From: JALOOB01 sp040766655
Lineage (GTDB): Bacteria; Chloroflexota; Anaerolineae; CG2-30-64-16
DNA length: 64,000 nucleotides
Assembly (NCBI GenBank): GCA_040766655.1
Contig: JAXGQB010000018.1
Coordinates: 37,138 to 101,137 of the forward strand
Direction of reading: 5' to 3'
Below, piece by piece: positions 54,239-63,514 of this stretch. The stretch's first letter is position 1; every line of letters starts with the position of its first letter. The position numbers and the translations under genes are program-made. The notes under the pieces are model-generated. The model did not search any database and was not told the DNA's origin. It saw nothing but the letters and a program-made list of their open reading frames with translations.

Positions 54239-56203
54239 ATGGACAAACAACAGCGCACCCTCCTCTACAACGCGGTCGTCAAGTGCCGGCGGCTGCTCGA
54301 GGAGGACTTCGCCCTTCAACTGGAGGGGACCTACGGCATTCACGTGACCGGCGGGTCGGTCAGCCCGCTGTCCGGCCTGGTGCACCTGGACGCCGTGGGG
54401 CGCGCCGATCGCCGCGCCATCGAGGCCGCGCTGCGCCACTTCGCCGTGCCCGGGTCCGGGACGAAGCCCGCCGCCGCCGTGGAACGCTACGTGCGCGAGA
54501 GCGCCTTCACCTTCCTCAACCGCCTGGCCGCGCTCAAGCTGATGGAACACCCGAGTCGCAGCCTGATCCAGCCCTCGGTGGGTGCGGGCGAGCACTCCAG
54601 GGGATTCACCCAGTTCGCGCTGCTTTCGCCCGAGGCGCTGCGCGGCCAGCCCGACGGCGGCTATCGGCTCTACCTGGAGCTGCTCTTCGACGACCTGGCC
54701 CAGGTGTTGGGCGTCCTGTTCGATCGCACCGCGCCGACCTCGATCCTATTCCCCACGCAGACCTGCCTGCACGACGTGCTGGCGCTGTTGAATGACCCGG
54801 CCTTGGAGCCCGCCTGGCCCGAGGATGAGACCATCGGCTGGGTCTACCAGTACTTCACCCCGGCCGAGCTGCGCGACCAGGCCCGCAAGGCCTCCAGCGC
54901 GCCGCGCACCAGCCATGAGCTGGCCTTCCGCAACCAGTTCTACACCCCGCGCTACGTCGTCCGCTTCCTGGTCGACAACACGCTGGCGCGGCTGTGGTGG
55001 CAGATGCGCAACGGCAGGACCCGGCTTGCCGAGGCCTGCAAGTATCTGATTCGGCAGGATGCCCAGGAGTCCTCACCACCGCCAATCCGCGATCCCCGCA
55101 CCTTGCGCATCCTCGATCCGGCGGTCGGCAGCGCACATTTCCTGCTCTATTGCTTCGACCTGCTGCTGATCATCTACGACGAGGCGTACGATGACCCCGA
55201 TCTGAGACCCGCGCTGCAGCGGGAGTTCCCGGATCGTGACCTCTACCGCCGGCAGACGCCGCGCCTGATCCTGGAGCACAATCTGCACGGCATTGACATT
55301 GACCCGCGCGCGGTGCAGATCGCCACCCTCGCGCTGTGGTTGCGGGCGCAGCGCGCATGGGCCGAGATGGGCATCAAGATGCGGCAGCGACCGCAGGTCG
55401 GGCAGATTCACATCGTCTGCGCCGAGCCGATGCCGGGCGAATACGACCTCCTCGGCGAGTTCGTGCGTGACCTGCAGCCGGCCGTGCTGGGCAACCTGCT
55501 GCGCGACGTCTGGGAGAGGATGAAGCTGGCCGGTGAGGCCGGCAGCCTGCTCAAGATCGGGCAGGAGATCCGCGACTCGGTGCGCCGGACGCGGGAGACG
55601 CTTGCCAGCATGCCCGATGCGATCCAGCTGACCCTTTTCGGCGACGAGCCGGCACAACAACTCAAGCTGGGCCTGGATCCGGTCGACCTCAAGGATGAGG
55701 CCTTCTGGGCCGAGGCTGAAGCGAGGGTCGTGGACGCCTTGCGAGACTACGCCCGGCGGACCTCGGTCGAGCAGACCGCCTCCCGCCGCCTCTTCACGGA
55801 CGACGCGCTGCAGGGGATCGCGTTCATCGCGCTGCTGCAAGAGCCGTTCGACGTGGTCCTTATGAACCCACCCTTCGGCGCGGCCAGCCTGGGCAGCAAG
55901 GCCTACATCGAGTGCGCCTACCCGCGCACCAAGAACGACCTCTACGCCGCGTTCGTCGAGCGCGGGCTCGAGCTGCTGCGTCACCCTGACCCTGCCACGG
56001 GTAGGGGCGGCGGCTACCTGGGCGCCATCACCAGCCGCACCGGCTTCTTCCTCACCAGCTTCCAGAAGTGGCGCGAGGAGATCCTGCTTAGGGAGGCCCG
56101 CCTCGTCGCCCTGGCCGACCTGGGCTACGGCGTGCTGGATACGGCGATGGTGGAGACCGCAGCGTATGTGTTGTCCAAAGGTGAATCAGGATGTGGCCAA
56201 TGA
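54239..56203 (+). pseudogene. pglX: Second PglX methyltransferase, truncated by the Hsp70 block
   Basis: 654 residues remain of the expected about 1200. The SAM motif ILDPAVGSAHFLLYCFDLL (near 55110), NLHGIDIDPRAVQIATLALW and motif IV VVLMNPPFGAAS (near 55855) are present, then TSRTGFFLTSFQKWREEILL. The frame stops soon after LADLGYGVLDTAMVETAAYV, where the 7.2-kb block begins. The last residues, SKGESGCGQ, come from the block. The protein lacks the target-recognition half, so it should not methylate specifically. A short piece with the same sequence reappears at 63340. Second pglX of the locus, and only about 25-30 percent alike to the first by eye. Confidence 0.85.
56109..56173 (+). repeat. 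Left 65-bp flanking repeat of the Hsp70 block
   Basis: Encodes LADLGYGVLDTAMVETAAYVL. It matches 63357-63421 at 61 of 65 bases (four differences, mostly silent), and together they bracket the six-gene block. Confidence 0.9.
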
Positions 56204-57576
56204 GCGCAGTGCAGTTTGTAGCCCTGGGTGGAGGGTCATCGATTGGTGGGAGCTGCTATCTGATCAGTGGCGGCGATGCCGCGATCCTCGTGGACTGCGG
56301 CGTTCATCCGGAGAAAGACCCAACGGAAACCTACGTCATAATGAATGAACGCGCCCGCGCCAGCGGCTTGGTTTCGTCGCTTGCCGATATCTCCGCGTTT
56401 GTTTTGACACACGCGCACACGGACCACAGCGGACTGGTGCCAGCGCTCTATCGACACTGTCGTCGCGGAAACAGCGGGCACATGCCATATTTCTATATGA
56501 CTCGTGCTACCAAGCATCTACTCCCGTATGTTGCTCGTAATGTCCTTCGCTTCACAGACAACCCGCCGTTCTGTGAGAGCGACTTGCACGAAATGCTCGA
56601 TCAGGTGCGGGTTGTCGGAGCCGCTCCTACGGAACTCGACTGGCTCAGGCCAGAACTCGGCTTTGTTCGACTACATCCCAACTCGCATCTGCTTGGCTCG
56701 GCGATGGTTGAGCTGGATCTGGAAGGAACGACGGTGCTGCTGACTGGCGACATGAGACTGGGAGCAAGTCCAACGCTTGACGCCTCCGGTGTTCCCCCCT
56801 GCAGGCCACAGGTCGTTGTCGTCGACGGGACGTATGCGGGCAGCAACACGCGCTCGATTGGCAGTTGGGAAGATGTGCGTTCCCAAATGTGCGAGATGCT
56901 GGACCGACACCTCGACGCATCGGGGACGGTGCTGCTGCCGTGCTTTGCGATAGGGCGCGCCCAGGATGTTCTGGGCCTCGTGCTGGAGTATGGCGAGTCC
57001 CATCCCAATCTCCCGTTCTACGTCTACCTGGACGGACAGTCTCGCGACATCACCATGGAAATGCTCTCCTCCTTCGCAGGCCTCCTGCGGGCCGATTACA
57101 GCAGCTTGGTCGCCAGGAACCGCTGGCGGATAAGGCCGGTGGATCCTGATGTTCCCCTGGAGCATCTCCTCGAGACAGAGATCCTGGGTCATCCCTCGGT
57201 TGTGATAGCAAGCTCAGGCATGCTGCTGACCGGTTCAGCATCGCGGCGGTGGGCGGATCTTCTAGCCAGATCGCGCAACGCGTCGATTGGGATCACCGGG
57301 TATCTTGACGAAGAGATGCATGAAGAGCTATTCGCGCGAAAGGTGCTCGGCGAAGAACGGCTGGCGCTTCCTGTTACTGCTCTGCCCATTTCTGGGCATG
57401 CGCCGATCGAGGAAATGCTGCAACTGATAGCCGCGCTCCAGGCCCGATCCGTAGTGCTCGTACATTGTGGCGGCGGGGATCTTCTCGGTCCCGGTTCGCT
57501 CCTCCATCAGCTCCAGGCTTCAGGGGTGTCGGCTCAGATCGCTCGCGAGGGCGATGTGATCCCCTTTCCATCCTAA
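56200..57576 (+). CDS. Beta-CASP metallo-beta-lactamase (RNA-processing nuclease type)
   Basis: 458 residues from ATG 56200 (CAGGA upstream; ATG 56191 also possible). MBL motif 2 is LTHAHTDHSG (H71, H73, D75, H76), with a later His in PNSHLLGSA and the Asp of LTGDM. The beta-CASP insert shows VLLPCFAIGRAQDVLG. Motif B is ISGHAP and motif C VLVHCGGGD. This is the CPSF73/RNase J-like class of zinc nucleases that cut RNA, or DNA in a few cases. All metal ligands look intact, so it should be active. First gene of the six-gene block, starting at the end of the broken pglX and 14 bases before the next gene. Confidence 0.88.
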   Translation: MSAVQFVALGGGSSIGGSCYLISGGDAAILVDCGVHPEKDPTETYVIMNERARASGLVSSLADISAFVLTHAHTDHSGLVPALYRHCRRGNSGHMPYFYMTRATKHLLPYVARNVLRFTDNPPFCESDLHEMLDQVRVVGAAPTELDWLRPELGFVRLHPNSHLLGSAMVELDLEGTTVLLTGDMRLGASPTLDASGVPPCRPQVVVVDGTYAGSNTRSIGSWEDVRSQMCEMLDRHLDASGTVLLPCFAIGRAQDVLGLVLEYGESHPNLPFYVYLDGQSRDITMEMLSSFAGLLRADYSSLVARNRWRIRPVDPDVPLEHLLETEILGHPSVVIASSGMLLTGSASRRWADLLARSRNASIGITGYLDEEMHEELFARKVLGEERLALPVTALPISGHAPIEEMLQLIAALQARSVVLVHCGGGDLLGPGSLLHQLQASGVSAQIAREGDVIPFPS

Positions 57577-57590
57577 GAAACGGAGGCAGA

Positions 57591-58637
57591 ATGGCTCCAG
57601 CTTTGGACCTATCGTTGGCAGACCGTGAAACACTCAAGGCAGTAATTGACGCAGTGGAAGATGCTCAGGGCGCGATCGAGAAGGCGCGCAACGCGCTTCG
57701 CGATGAAAGACGGCGCTCAGCCGCAAGCCCTGATGCCCCCCCAGGGCCGCATAGGCCAGCTGAGCAGCAGAGGGTGACTCCCGCTGCCGAGGCTGCCAGT
57801 CGCGCTGGTCCGTCGCAGGCCGAACTAGAAGTGGTGCAGCTCAGACAGCAAGTCCAGGCCATGAGACAACAACTCGATGAGGCACGAAAACGCGAACAGG
57901 ACTTTGCCGGCCTTCGGGATCGCGTTGCGGCAAGTATCGTTCGCAGTTTGTCGGAGACCTTCCGACTCCTGGGCGCCGAGGACCCGTGGCTGGCAAGTGC
58001 GAGGCTCCGCACACAGGTGGAGGAGAGCCAGCGGGCATTAGCCGATCTTAGATCGCAGGTGGGGAGCCTGCGGGCAGAGCGCGACCGAAGCAGAGAAGAA
58101 CTCAAGCGCACCGAAGGCAGCAGGGAGGCTCTGCGTTCTGAGCGCGATCAACTTCGGGCTAGATGCGATTTATTGCCGCAACAGGTAGAGGCGCGGGTTT
58201 TCGAGACACTGCTCAACCGGCTCGGACTCAGCCAGATGGCGCCTTTCCTGATGGAGAGTGGTGTCGATGAGAGTGTCAGCGGGCCGGCCGCTGCCCAACT
58301 CGTCACCCGTCTCGCAGACTACCTGCGAGACGAGGGCGTTTCCGTGATCGACGCTCCCGGACAGATCGTCCGTTTGGATGAAACGGTTGAGGGTCGATAC
58401 GCCATTCCTGAGGGCGAATACTTCCGTCCCGGATCTGCACGAGTGTCGCAGCACGGGATCCAGCACCGAGATCAGGTGATCATCAAAGCGCGCGTGCGCT
58501 ATGTGGAGGAGCTAGCCAATGAGCCCCAACGAACGGAACAGCCATTTGCCGCACCAGACGCCGGAGCCAGAGACGCCCATGCAGGAGCAGACGAACACCA
58601 AACCGGAGAGCCCGCAGATTCCTCATCCAGCGAGTAA
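57591..58637 (+). CDS. Coiled-coil protein with GrpE-like layout
   Basis: 348 residues from ATG 57591 (GGAGG nine bases upstream). A Pro/Ala-rich linker (about 45-85) is followed by a coiled coil of about 90-200 (VVQLRQQVQAMRQQLDEARK, LRAERDRSREELKRTEGSR). A compact domain of about 210-320 follows (VFETLLNRLGLSQMAPFLME, ETVEGRYAIPEGEYFRPGSA), ending QVIIKARVRYVEE. Long helix then small beta domain is the plan of GrpE, the Hsp70 exchange factor, and an Hsp70 lies three genes on. The match is architectural only. The last 40 residues overlap the next gene. Confidence 0.5.
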   Translation: MAPALDLSLADRETLKAVIDAVEDAQGAIEKARNALRDERRRSAASPDAPPGPHRPAEQQRVTPAAEAASRAGPSQAELEVVQLRQQVQAMRQQLDEARKREQDFAGLRDRVAASIVRSLSETFRLLGAEDPWLASARLRTQVEESQRALADLRSQVGSLRAERDRSREELKRTEGSREALRSERDQLRARCDLLPQQVEARVFETLLNRLGLSQMAPFLMESGVDESVSGPAAAQLVTRLADYLRDEGVSVIDAPGQIVRLDETVEGRYAIPEGEYFRPGSARVSQHGIQHRDQVIIKARVRYVEELANEPQRTEQPFAAPDAGARDAHAGADEHQTGEPADSSSSE

Positions 58638-58836
58638 CGCGGCAACTGCTGCCCAGAATGTGCATCAGCAAGCAGCCGCCCGTCGGCGCCCCGACGAGGT
58701 TACTGGGCACCTCGATGAAGCCAGCCGGCGGCTGGAACGGGCTCTGCTCGATCTGAGAACTCTGGTAGGCAAAGACGATCAGCCGGCTCATCGAAGTCAA
58801 TCGAGCTCTGGCGGGAAGCCGAGACGGCAGCGCTAG
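58519..58836 (+). CDS. Small Gln/Pro-rich protein overlapping the previous gene
   Basis: 105 residues from ATG 58519, in another frame and overlapping the preceding gene by 119 bases; ATG 58579 would shorten the overlap. The first 45 residues are disordered (Pro, Gln, Thr). Then comes one amphipathic helix, EVTGHLDEASRRLERALLDL, and a basic tail. Looks like an adaptor or tail peptide. No family recognised. Confidence 0.45.
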   Translation: MSPNERNSHLPHQTPEPETPMQEQTNTKPESPQIPHPASNAATAAQNVHQQAAARRRPDEVTGHLDEASRRLERALLDLRTLVGKDDQPAHRSQSSSGGKPRRQR

Positions 58837-58891
58837 GGCTTGCTGTCGCTGGGTTTTGCGACTCCAAGCCCCCCCAATTACCTGGAGAGAA

Positions 58892-59902
58892 ATGGCCATG
58901 CTTTTCGTGGGAATCTACGTCGATCCCAACGTGATTCGCGTGAGCCGGGTCCACCCGAACGCGAGAGACCCAAATGGAAGACTCGACGCGAGGCGCAGGG
59001 AGAACTACGGACTGGAACGGTGGTACAGCCGCTATCAGGGCTCGCTTCCCAACCTCATCAGCCATGATGGTACTGCGGTGGGTTATGATGCGCTGGAAGA
59101 TGGCGGTGCAGCGTGTGGCCGTCTGGACGAGAGCTACTTCAAGTCGCTCCTCAACGGGGATGCGCGCTGCGGCGGTGCGGCGGCCTGGCAGGCTCTACTA
59201 AGAGAAGTCCGTCAGAATTATATCTGCGCGATGGAGCCAGTGTGTGCTGGAGTCCATCTGGACGGGGTGGATCTGACGGTGGGACCCAAACCTCTGTTAC
59301 CATGGCGCGCCCAAGCGACCTGTAAAGCCGAGGTTGAGCAGGCGTTGGTCCGTGCGGGTGAACCGGTCGGATTCATGCAGACGATTGTGGTGGATGAAGC
59401 GCCGGCACTGCGAAGTTTGGTCCGGATGCATCCAACTCTTCGCCCCCAGGACCTCCTCGCGGAAATTGGCTATGAGCGCTTGGCGATTTGGCGGATCATC
59501 GATCCTGGTGCTGGTGCTCCGGAGCTTGTGGCAAAGGGCGCGGGGATTGGTGCTCTGATCCAGGATCGGTCAGGCGCCAGGATGCAGGGAGGAAATGACA
59601 GCAGGACTCAGTTGGCTGACCTGCTCGGTCAGCCGCTCATCCAGCCAGGCAATCTGCCTCAGTCAGTCATCAAATGGCGCACTGAGAACATCTTACGCCC
59701 TTGCCGAAATGCCATTGCTCAGCTGGGCGGGCGCAGTCAAGTTCCCCGTTTGCAGGTCGCGGGCGAGGGGGCAGGATTGTTCGATGAACGCTGGTCGGAG
59801 CAACTCGGGGTCGCGGTGTCTCGGGTCCCCGATGCCCAGTTCCTGAGCAGCTTCGCAGCTGCGGCGAAGTGCTGTGAGGCCTTTGCAGACGTAAGGGAGT
59901 AG
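58892..59902 (+). CDS. Degenerate actin/Hsp70-fold (ASKHA-like) protein
   Basis: 336 residues from ATG 58892 (GGAG four bases upstream; ATG 58898 is the alternative). The start LFVGIYVDPNVIRVSRVHPN is shaped like the first beta hairpin and phosphate loop of ASKHA proteins but lacks the DxGTT residues. The end, LFDERWSEQLGVAVSRVPDA then FLSSFAAAAKCCEAF, resembles the final strand-helix of such folds. The middle (LLAEIGYERLAIWRIIDPG) fits a second domain. If right, it is a nucleotide-free partner of the adjacent Hsp70. Five bases separate the two genes. Confidence 0.4.
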   Translation: MAMLFVGIYVDPNVIRVSRVHPNARDPNGRLDARRRENYGLERWYSRYQGSLPNLISHDGTAVGYDALEDGGAACGRLDESYFKSLLNGDARCGGAAAWQALLREVRQNYICAMEPVCAGVHLDGVDLTVGPKPLLPWRAQATCKAEVEQALVRAGEPVGFMQTIVVDEAPALRSLVRMHPTLRPQDLLAEIGYERLAIWRIIDPGAGAPELVAKGAGIGALIQDRSGARMQGGNDSRTQLADLLGQPLIQPGNLPQSVIKWRTENILRPCRNAIAQLGGRSQVPRLQVAGEGAGLFDERWSEQLGVAVSRVPDAQFLSSFAAAAKCCEAFADVRE

Positions 59903-59906
59903 CTAC

Positions 59907-61646
59907 ATGGCAAGTAGAACCCGAAAGAGCCTGTACCTCGGAATAGATCTGGGGACAACCAACTCCAAAGCTGCGGTGTTTGACTATCGGGATACACCAA
60001 CGGGGCAGCTGCGCGCTCTCAGTCTACAGCAGCACGAGGACGTGGGACGTCAGGCAACCTGGCAGCACCTACCCTCAGTGGTTCGCTTCGATAGTGACGG
60101 CAAGCGGGTATTCGTGGGCGAGTACCCGCGTCGTAGCCTGGCGGCCTTCCCAGACAGGACCGTGCGAGCGATAAAGCGATTCATGGGAAAGAGCTGGCGC
60201 CGTTCTATCCCAGGTTGGCCCACCGTCTGGACGCCGGAGGGGATCTCGGGCTTGATCCTGAGGCACCTGCGAGGACAAGCGCTGGAACAGCTTCATGACA
60301 CGCTAAACGAACTGGTTACGGTTTCCATCTCGGTTCCCGCGTCGTTCGGTAGCAAACAGCGCGAAGCTACGCGAGATGCTGCTCGATTGGCCGGCTTCGA
60401 CGGCGAGGTGAATCTGATCGACGAGCCCAGCGCGGCCCTCATCCACTACTTGTACGACAGTTGGCAAAAGGGTCTCGAATTCAAGCCCAAGACGAATGTC
60501 ATGGTATTTGACATGGGCGGAGGAACCCTCGACGTATCGCTCGCGCGCGTTCAAGCTGAAAAGGACCGTCTGCAAATCGATATCATCTCAAGGTCGCGTT
60601 ACACCGAGTTGGCGGGGACCGAGTTTGACCTCCGGCTTGCAGCCTACATTGTCAGGCGCCTGAATGCCGCCGGGATTCTCACTCCGAAGACGGAGCAAGG
60701 CAAGGCGGCCTTGTACCGTGCAGCCTTGTACGACTACGCCGAGACATTCAAGGTCCGGATGAGTAACGAACTAGGCAAGTATTACCGTTGGGGGTTTGTC
60801 ATCGACGGTATGCCTTTTGACGAAGCGATAGCGAGGATTAAGCTGAGAATTTCCCCACGCGTGCGTGATCTCGACCTTGGTCAGGACGGTCGCACGGTGT
60901 CGCTGCCTGACATCGAGGTCACGTTCGACCAATTCGAGCAGGTCCTGGCGCCATACTTCGAGCTGCCAACATCCGGCGGAATGGGAAGCGCCGGAACAGG
61001 TACACTTTATGGGCCGATCGTTACGGCACTCAGCGAGGCCAAACTCTCGCTGAACGACGTAGATGTTGCCTTGCTCCACGGGGGAATGACACGGCTGCCC
61101 CTGATCAAGGCCGCGCTGGCTCGATACTTCCCCCCCACGACTCAACTCGGGAGCACACCCGATCCAATGACAAGTGTCGCGCAAGGAGCGGCGATCTATC
61201 AGGCCAGCCGCGATGGCCGGCAGGGGGCGATCGTGCTCACCGAGCCAGAGCTGTTTGAGTCAGTTTTCCTCGAACAGGACAAGGGTTTCAAGCTGATCGT
61301 CAAGAAGGATTCGCGCGCCGGCGCGACTGACAAGTACGAGCTCACCTTCGACGGTGCTGTGCAGGACATCGTTCTCAGCTTCTACCACGGCTTCAGCGAA
61401 ACTGACCCGCTGCTCACGCATGACCACACGGCGCAGATTTCCCTTTCGCAGCCGCTGCCCGACGGATCGCACCTGACCTTGAGGTGGAAAGTGCTGCCTG
61501 ATCGCAGCGTCGTGTACGAGTGTCAGTCGCCTTCCGATCACACATGGCAACCATTGATCGCCGGGGGAGCAGGAGCCGGGTCAAAGACCGGAAGTGCGGG
61601 AAGCAACGAGCTCAAACGGGTCATCCAGTCAATAGAGACTTGTTGA
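59907..61646 (+). CDS. Hsp70/DnaK-family protein with shortened C-terminus
   Basis: 579 residues. The complete ATPase: phosphate-1 GIDLGTTNS (12-20), AAFPDRTVRAIKRFMGKS, SVPASFGSKQREATRDAARL, NLIDEPSAALIHYL, phosphate-2 VFDMGGGTLDVSL (about 200-212), adenosine loop LLHGGMTRLP (about 388-397). The C-terminal about 150 residues are beta-rich (YELTFDGAVQDIVLSFYHG) and replace the normal substrate domain with lid; the usual EEVD-like or lid helices are missing. Not the housekeeping DnaK: there is no dnaJ or canonical grpE nearby. It should act as an ATP-driven switch on a special client inside the six-gene block (inference). Confidence 0.9.
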   Translation: MASRTRKSLYLGIDLGTTNSKAAVFDYRDTPTGQLRALSLQQHEDVGRQATWQHLPSVVRFDSDGKRVFVGEYPRRSLAAFPDRTVRAIKRFMGKSWRRSIPGWPTVWTPEGISGLILRHLRGQALEQLHDTLNELVTVSISVPASFGSKQREATRDAARLAGFDGEVNLIDEPSAALIHYLYDSWQKGLEFKPKTNVMVFDMGGGTLDVSLARVQAEKDRLQIDIISRSRYTELAGTEFDLRLAAYIVRRLNAAGILTPKTEQGKAALYRAALYDYAETFKVRMSNELGKYYRWGFVIDGMPFDEAIARIKLRISPRVRDLDLGQDGRTVSLPDIEVTFDQFEQVLAPYFELPTSGGMGSAGTGTLYGPIVTALSEAKLSLNDVDVALLHGGMTRLPLIKAALARYFPPTTQLGSTPDPMTSVAQGAAIYQASRDGRQGAIVLTEPELFESVFLEQDKGFKLIVKKDSRAGATDKYELTFDGAVQDIVLSFYHGFSETDPLLTHDHTAQISLSQPLPDGSHLTLRWKVLPDRSVVYECQSPSDHTWQPLIAGGAGAGSKTGSAGSNELKRVIQSIETC

Positions 61647-61674
61647 TTGTCCCCAACACAAGGAGTGGCAGTTC

Positions 61675-63267
61675 ATGACTTTGAAGGATCAAGCCGTAGA
61701 CAGGCTGGAAGACGCAACCGACCGGGATGGTCTTAGTGCGTTGGCGGCAGAACTCGCCGACGTGACGTCGGCCTTTGGTGAACTGGCTACCCTCGAGCGC
61801 CGAGTTGAAGACAAGCTGAGAGAGCAGGTTGCGCGGATACTGAACCGGTACGAGCAATGTCCGGATGAGATTCGGGACATCGAAGCGCGAATTATGGAGA
61901 TCAACGATCCCTTGCTCCCGGTCGCGCTCCTCCAGCAGTACTACCTGGTTCGCAGTGAGGGCACGGAGCGCAGCATCGTCGCACAATTGGCAAGACTGGC
62001 CCAGACCAGCGACAGAAAAGCCGGTCAATTGGCTCTGGATGCGTTGCGTGAGGCTGCCCAAAGCGATATCTCTCGGCTCCGGAACCTCGGTTCCCGCGCG
62101 GTTTTCGCCTCCGAGAAGCTTGGCGAGGCCGATCTCCTCGCGTACGCCAGAGACGCAAAAGCCCCGCTGCCCCTTCGAATCCAGGCTGCTACTGCGCTGA
62201 CCAAGGGCCGGTATCCAAAAGGTGCTGAGGGGTTCATAGCAATCCTGACCTCCTGGTGTGAGCTGTCCAATGACCGGCGGCCGACCTACAGCGACCAGTT
62301 GCAGGAGGTGGCGCGCTCCTTTAGGAACTACAAAGTCGAAGAACACAAGGCTGACGCAGTGGCGGGACGATTGTTCGCGGCATTCGACAACGGTGAATTG
62401 GCGAGGTTTGACAAGGAAACCACGAACGCGGCCAAACGGCACATTCAGGTCGCCCTCGCGAGTATTGAGGAAGCAACCCTCTCTCACGCTCGCTCCATCG
62501 CAGCCGACTCTGTAACGTATGACCACATCTTCACGCTCAGACGCATCGCGCACCGGTCGCCTGAGGCAACCCGGATTCTGGTCGCATGGATGAAAGAGAC
62601 GCTCAACGCAGGCCACTACTCACCGCGGTCACCGCGAGGTGCTGCGAAGCAGATCGCCATCTCGCTGCGTCAGGCGCAGTGGGGTGGTCTGGATGCCCAG
62701 GGGACGGTTACAGAGTTGGAGCGACTACTGAGGGCGTCGACTCTCGACAACGAAGACGAAATCATAGAGCAGCTGAGTCCGATAGGAACTTCCCAGCCCT
62801 CTGGCCCGCCCAAGCTGCGAGAGATGTTGGCGGGGTTCGCCGAGGACTATGAAAGCTGGGGCCAGCTTGAGAAAGGCCAGGCGCTCAGCATCCGACATGC
62901 ATTTGAGACGGGCAATAAGCACATTACGCTGCAGCAGTTGACCCCGGAGATGCGCCGCGTGCTGATGGCCGCGTTGAGCGAGACCGCCGAGACCAACCCG
63001 TGGCGCTCCAGCGCGCGTTGGTTCATGCAGAACTACCAGCATTGTCAAGGTCAGGACAGAATCACGATCCTGGAGGCTCTCGGGGAGGTAGCTAAGATCG
63101 AGCGGAGGGATGATGTCGAGACGGACGCATTTCGCTCATTGAGAACCTTCTTCACAGCGGTGACCGAAAAGGGCGGACCCTCCGAAGCCGTCGTTGCGCG
63201 GCAGTTGCTCGGGCGGGTGTCCATTGCTGCACGGCCTCAGGGCATCAAGAAGGCAGCGCGGCCATAG
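61675..63267 (+). CDS. All-helical protein, possible HEAT-like repeats
   Basis: 530 residues from ATG 61675 (AAGGAG 11 bases upstream). The first about 75 residues are a coiled coil (FGELATLERRVEDKLREQVA). Paired helices follow through most of the rest (AGQLALDALREAAQSDISRL, PLRIQAATALTKGRYPKGAE, DDVETDAFRSLRTFFTA), the pattern of HEAT/ARM solenoids. No catalytic motif. Last gene of the block, 28 bases after the Hsp70. Probably a scaffold or client-binding part. Family unknown. Confidence 0.55.
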   Translation: MTLKDQAVDRLEDATDRDGLSALAAELADVTSAFGELATLERRVEDKLREQVARILNRYEQCPDEIRDIEARIMEINDPLLPVALLQQYYLVRSEGTERSIVAQLARLAQTSDRKAGQLALDALREAAQSDISRLRNLGSRAVFASEKLGEADLLAYARDAKAPLPLRIQAATALTKGRYPKGAEGFIAILTSWCELSNDRRPTYSDQLQEVARSFRNYKVEEHKADAVAGRLFAAFDNGELARFDKETTNAAKRHIQVALASIEEATLSHARSIAADSVTYDHIFTLRRIAHRSPEATRILVAWMKETLNAGHYSPRSPRGAAKQIAISLRQAQWGGLDAQGTVTELERLLRASTLDNEDEIIEQLSPIGTSQPSGPPKLREMLAGFAEDYESWGQLEKGQALSIRHAFETGNKHITLQQLTPEMRRVLMAALSETAETNPWRSSARWFMQNYQHCQGQDRITILEALGEVAKIERRDDVETDAFRSLRTFFTAVTEKGGPSEAVVARQLLGRVSIAARPQGIKKAARP

Positions 63268-63339
63268 GAAACCAGCGTGTGCGATGAAAGGCCAGGGTGT
63301 GACGCAATGCATGTTCTTCCGCCTCCGTCGCGTCCCCAT

Positions 63340-63439
63340 CGACGCCAAAGGGGATGCCCTGGCCGACCTGGGCTACGGCGTGCTGGATACGGCAATGGTG
63401 GAAACCGCGGCTTATGTGTTGGAGCGCGTCCCTCAATAG
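63340..63439 (+). pseudogene. PglX fragment at the right edge of the Hsp70 block
   Basis: Encodes DALADLGYGVLDTAMVETAA then YVLERVPQ and a stop. The sequence matches the pglX at 54239 near its break. The rest of the C-terminal half is missing before hicA, so block entry was accompanied by a deletion. Confidence 0.75.
63357..63421 (+). repeat. Right 65-bp flanking repeat of the Hsp70 block
   Basis: Direct repeat of 56109-56173, 61 of 65 bases equal. The four differences mean it is not a fresh target duplication. Confidence 0.9.
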
Positions 63440-63472
63440 AGCGAAACGAACTCGAAAGGTAGGAACTCCTAC

Positions 63473-63501
63473 TTGACAGTTAATACCACATTTGGTAACA
63501 T
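63473..63501 (+). promoter_or_regulatory. hicAB promoter with palindromic operator
   Basis: Consensus TTGACA (63473-63478), 17-base spacer, TAACAT (63496-63501). An inverted repeat TACCA-N4-TGGTA (63484-63497) overlaps the -10 box, a likely HicB binding site for autoregulation. Start ATG 63515 has only a weak ribosome binding site. Confidence 0.75.
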
Positions 63502-63514
63502 GGCGGATACCTAG

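Noticed and set aside
59907..61646. Housekeeping dnaK operon
   Set aside because: No dnaJ, a shortened substrate domain, and location inside a broken pglX.
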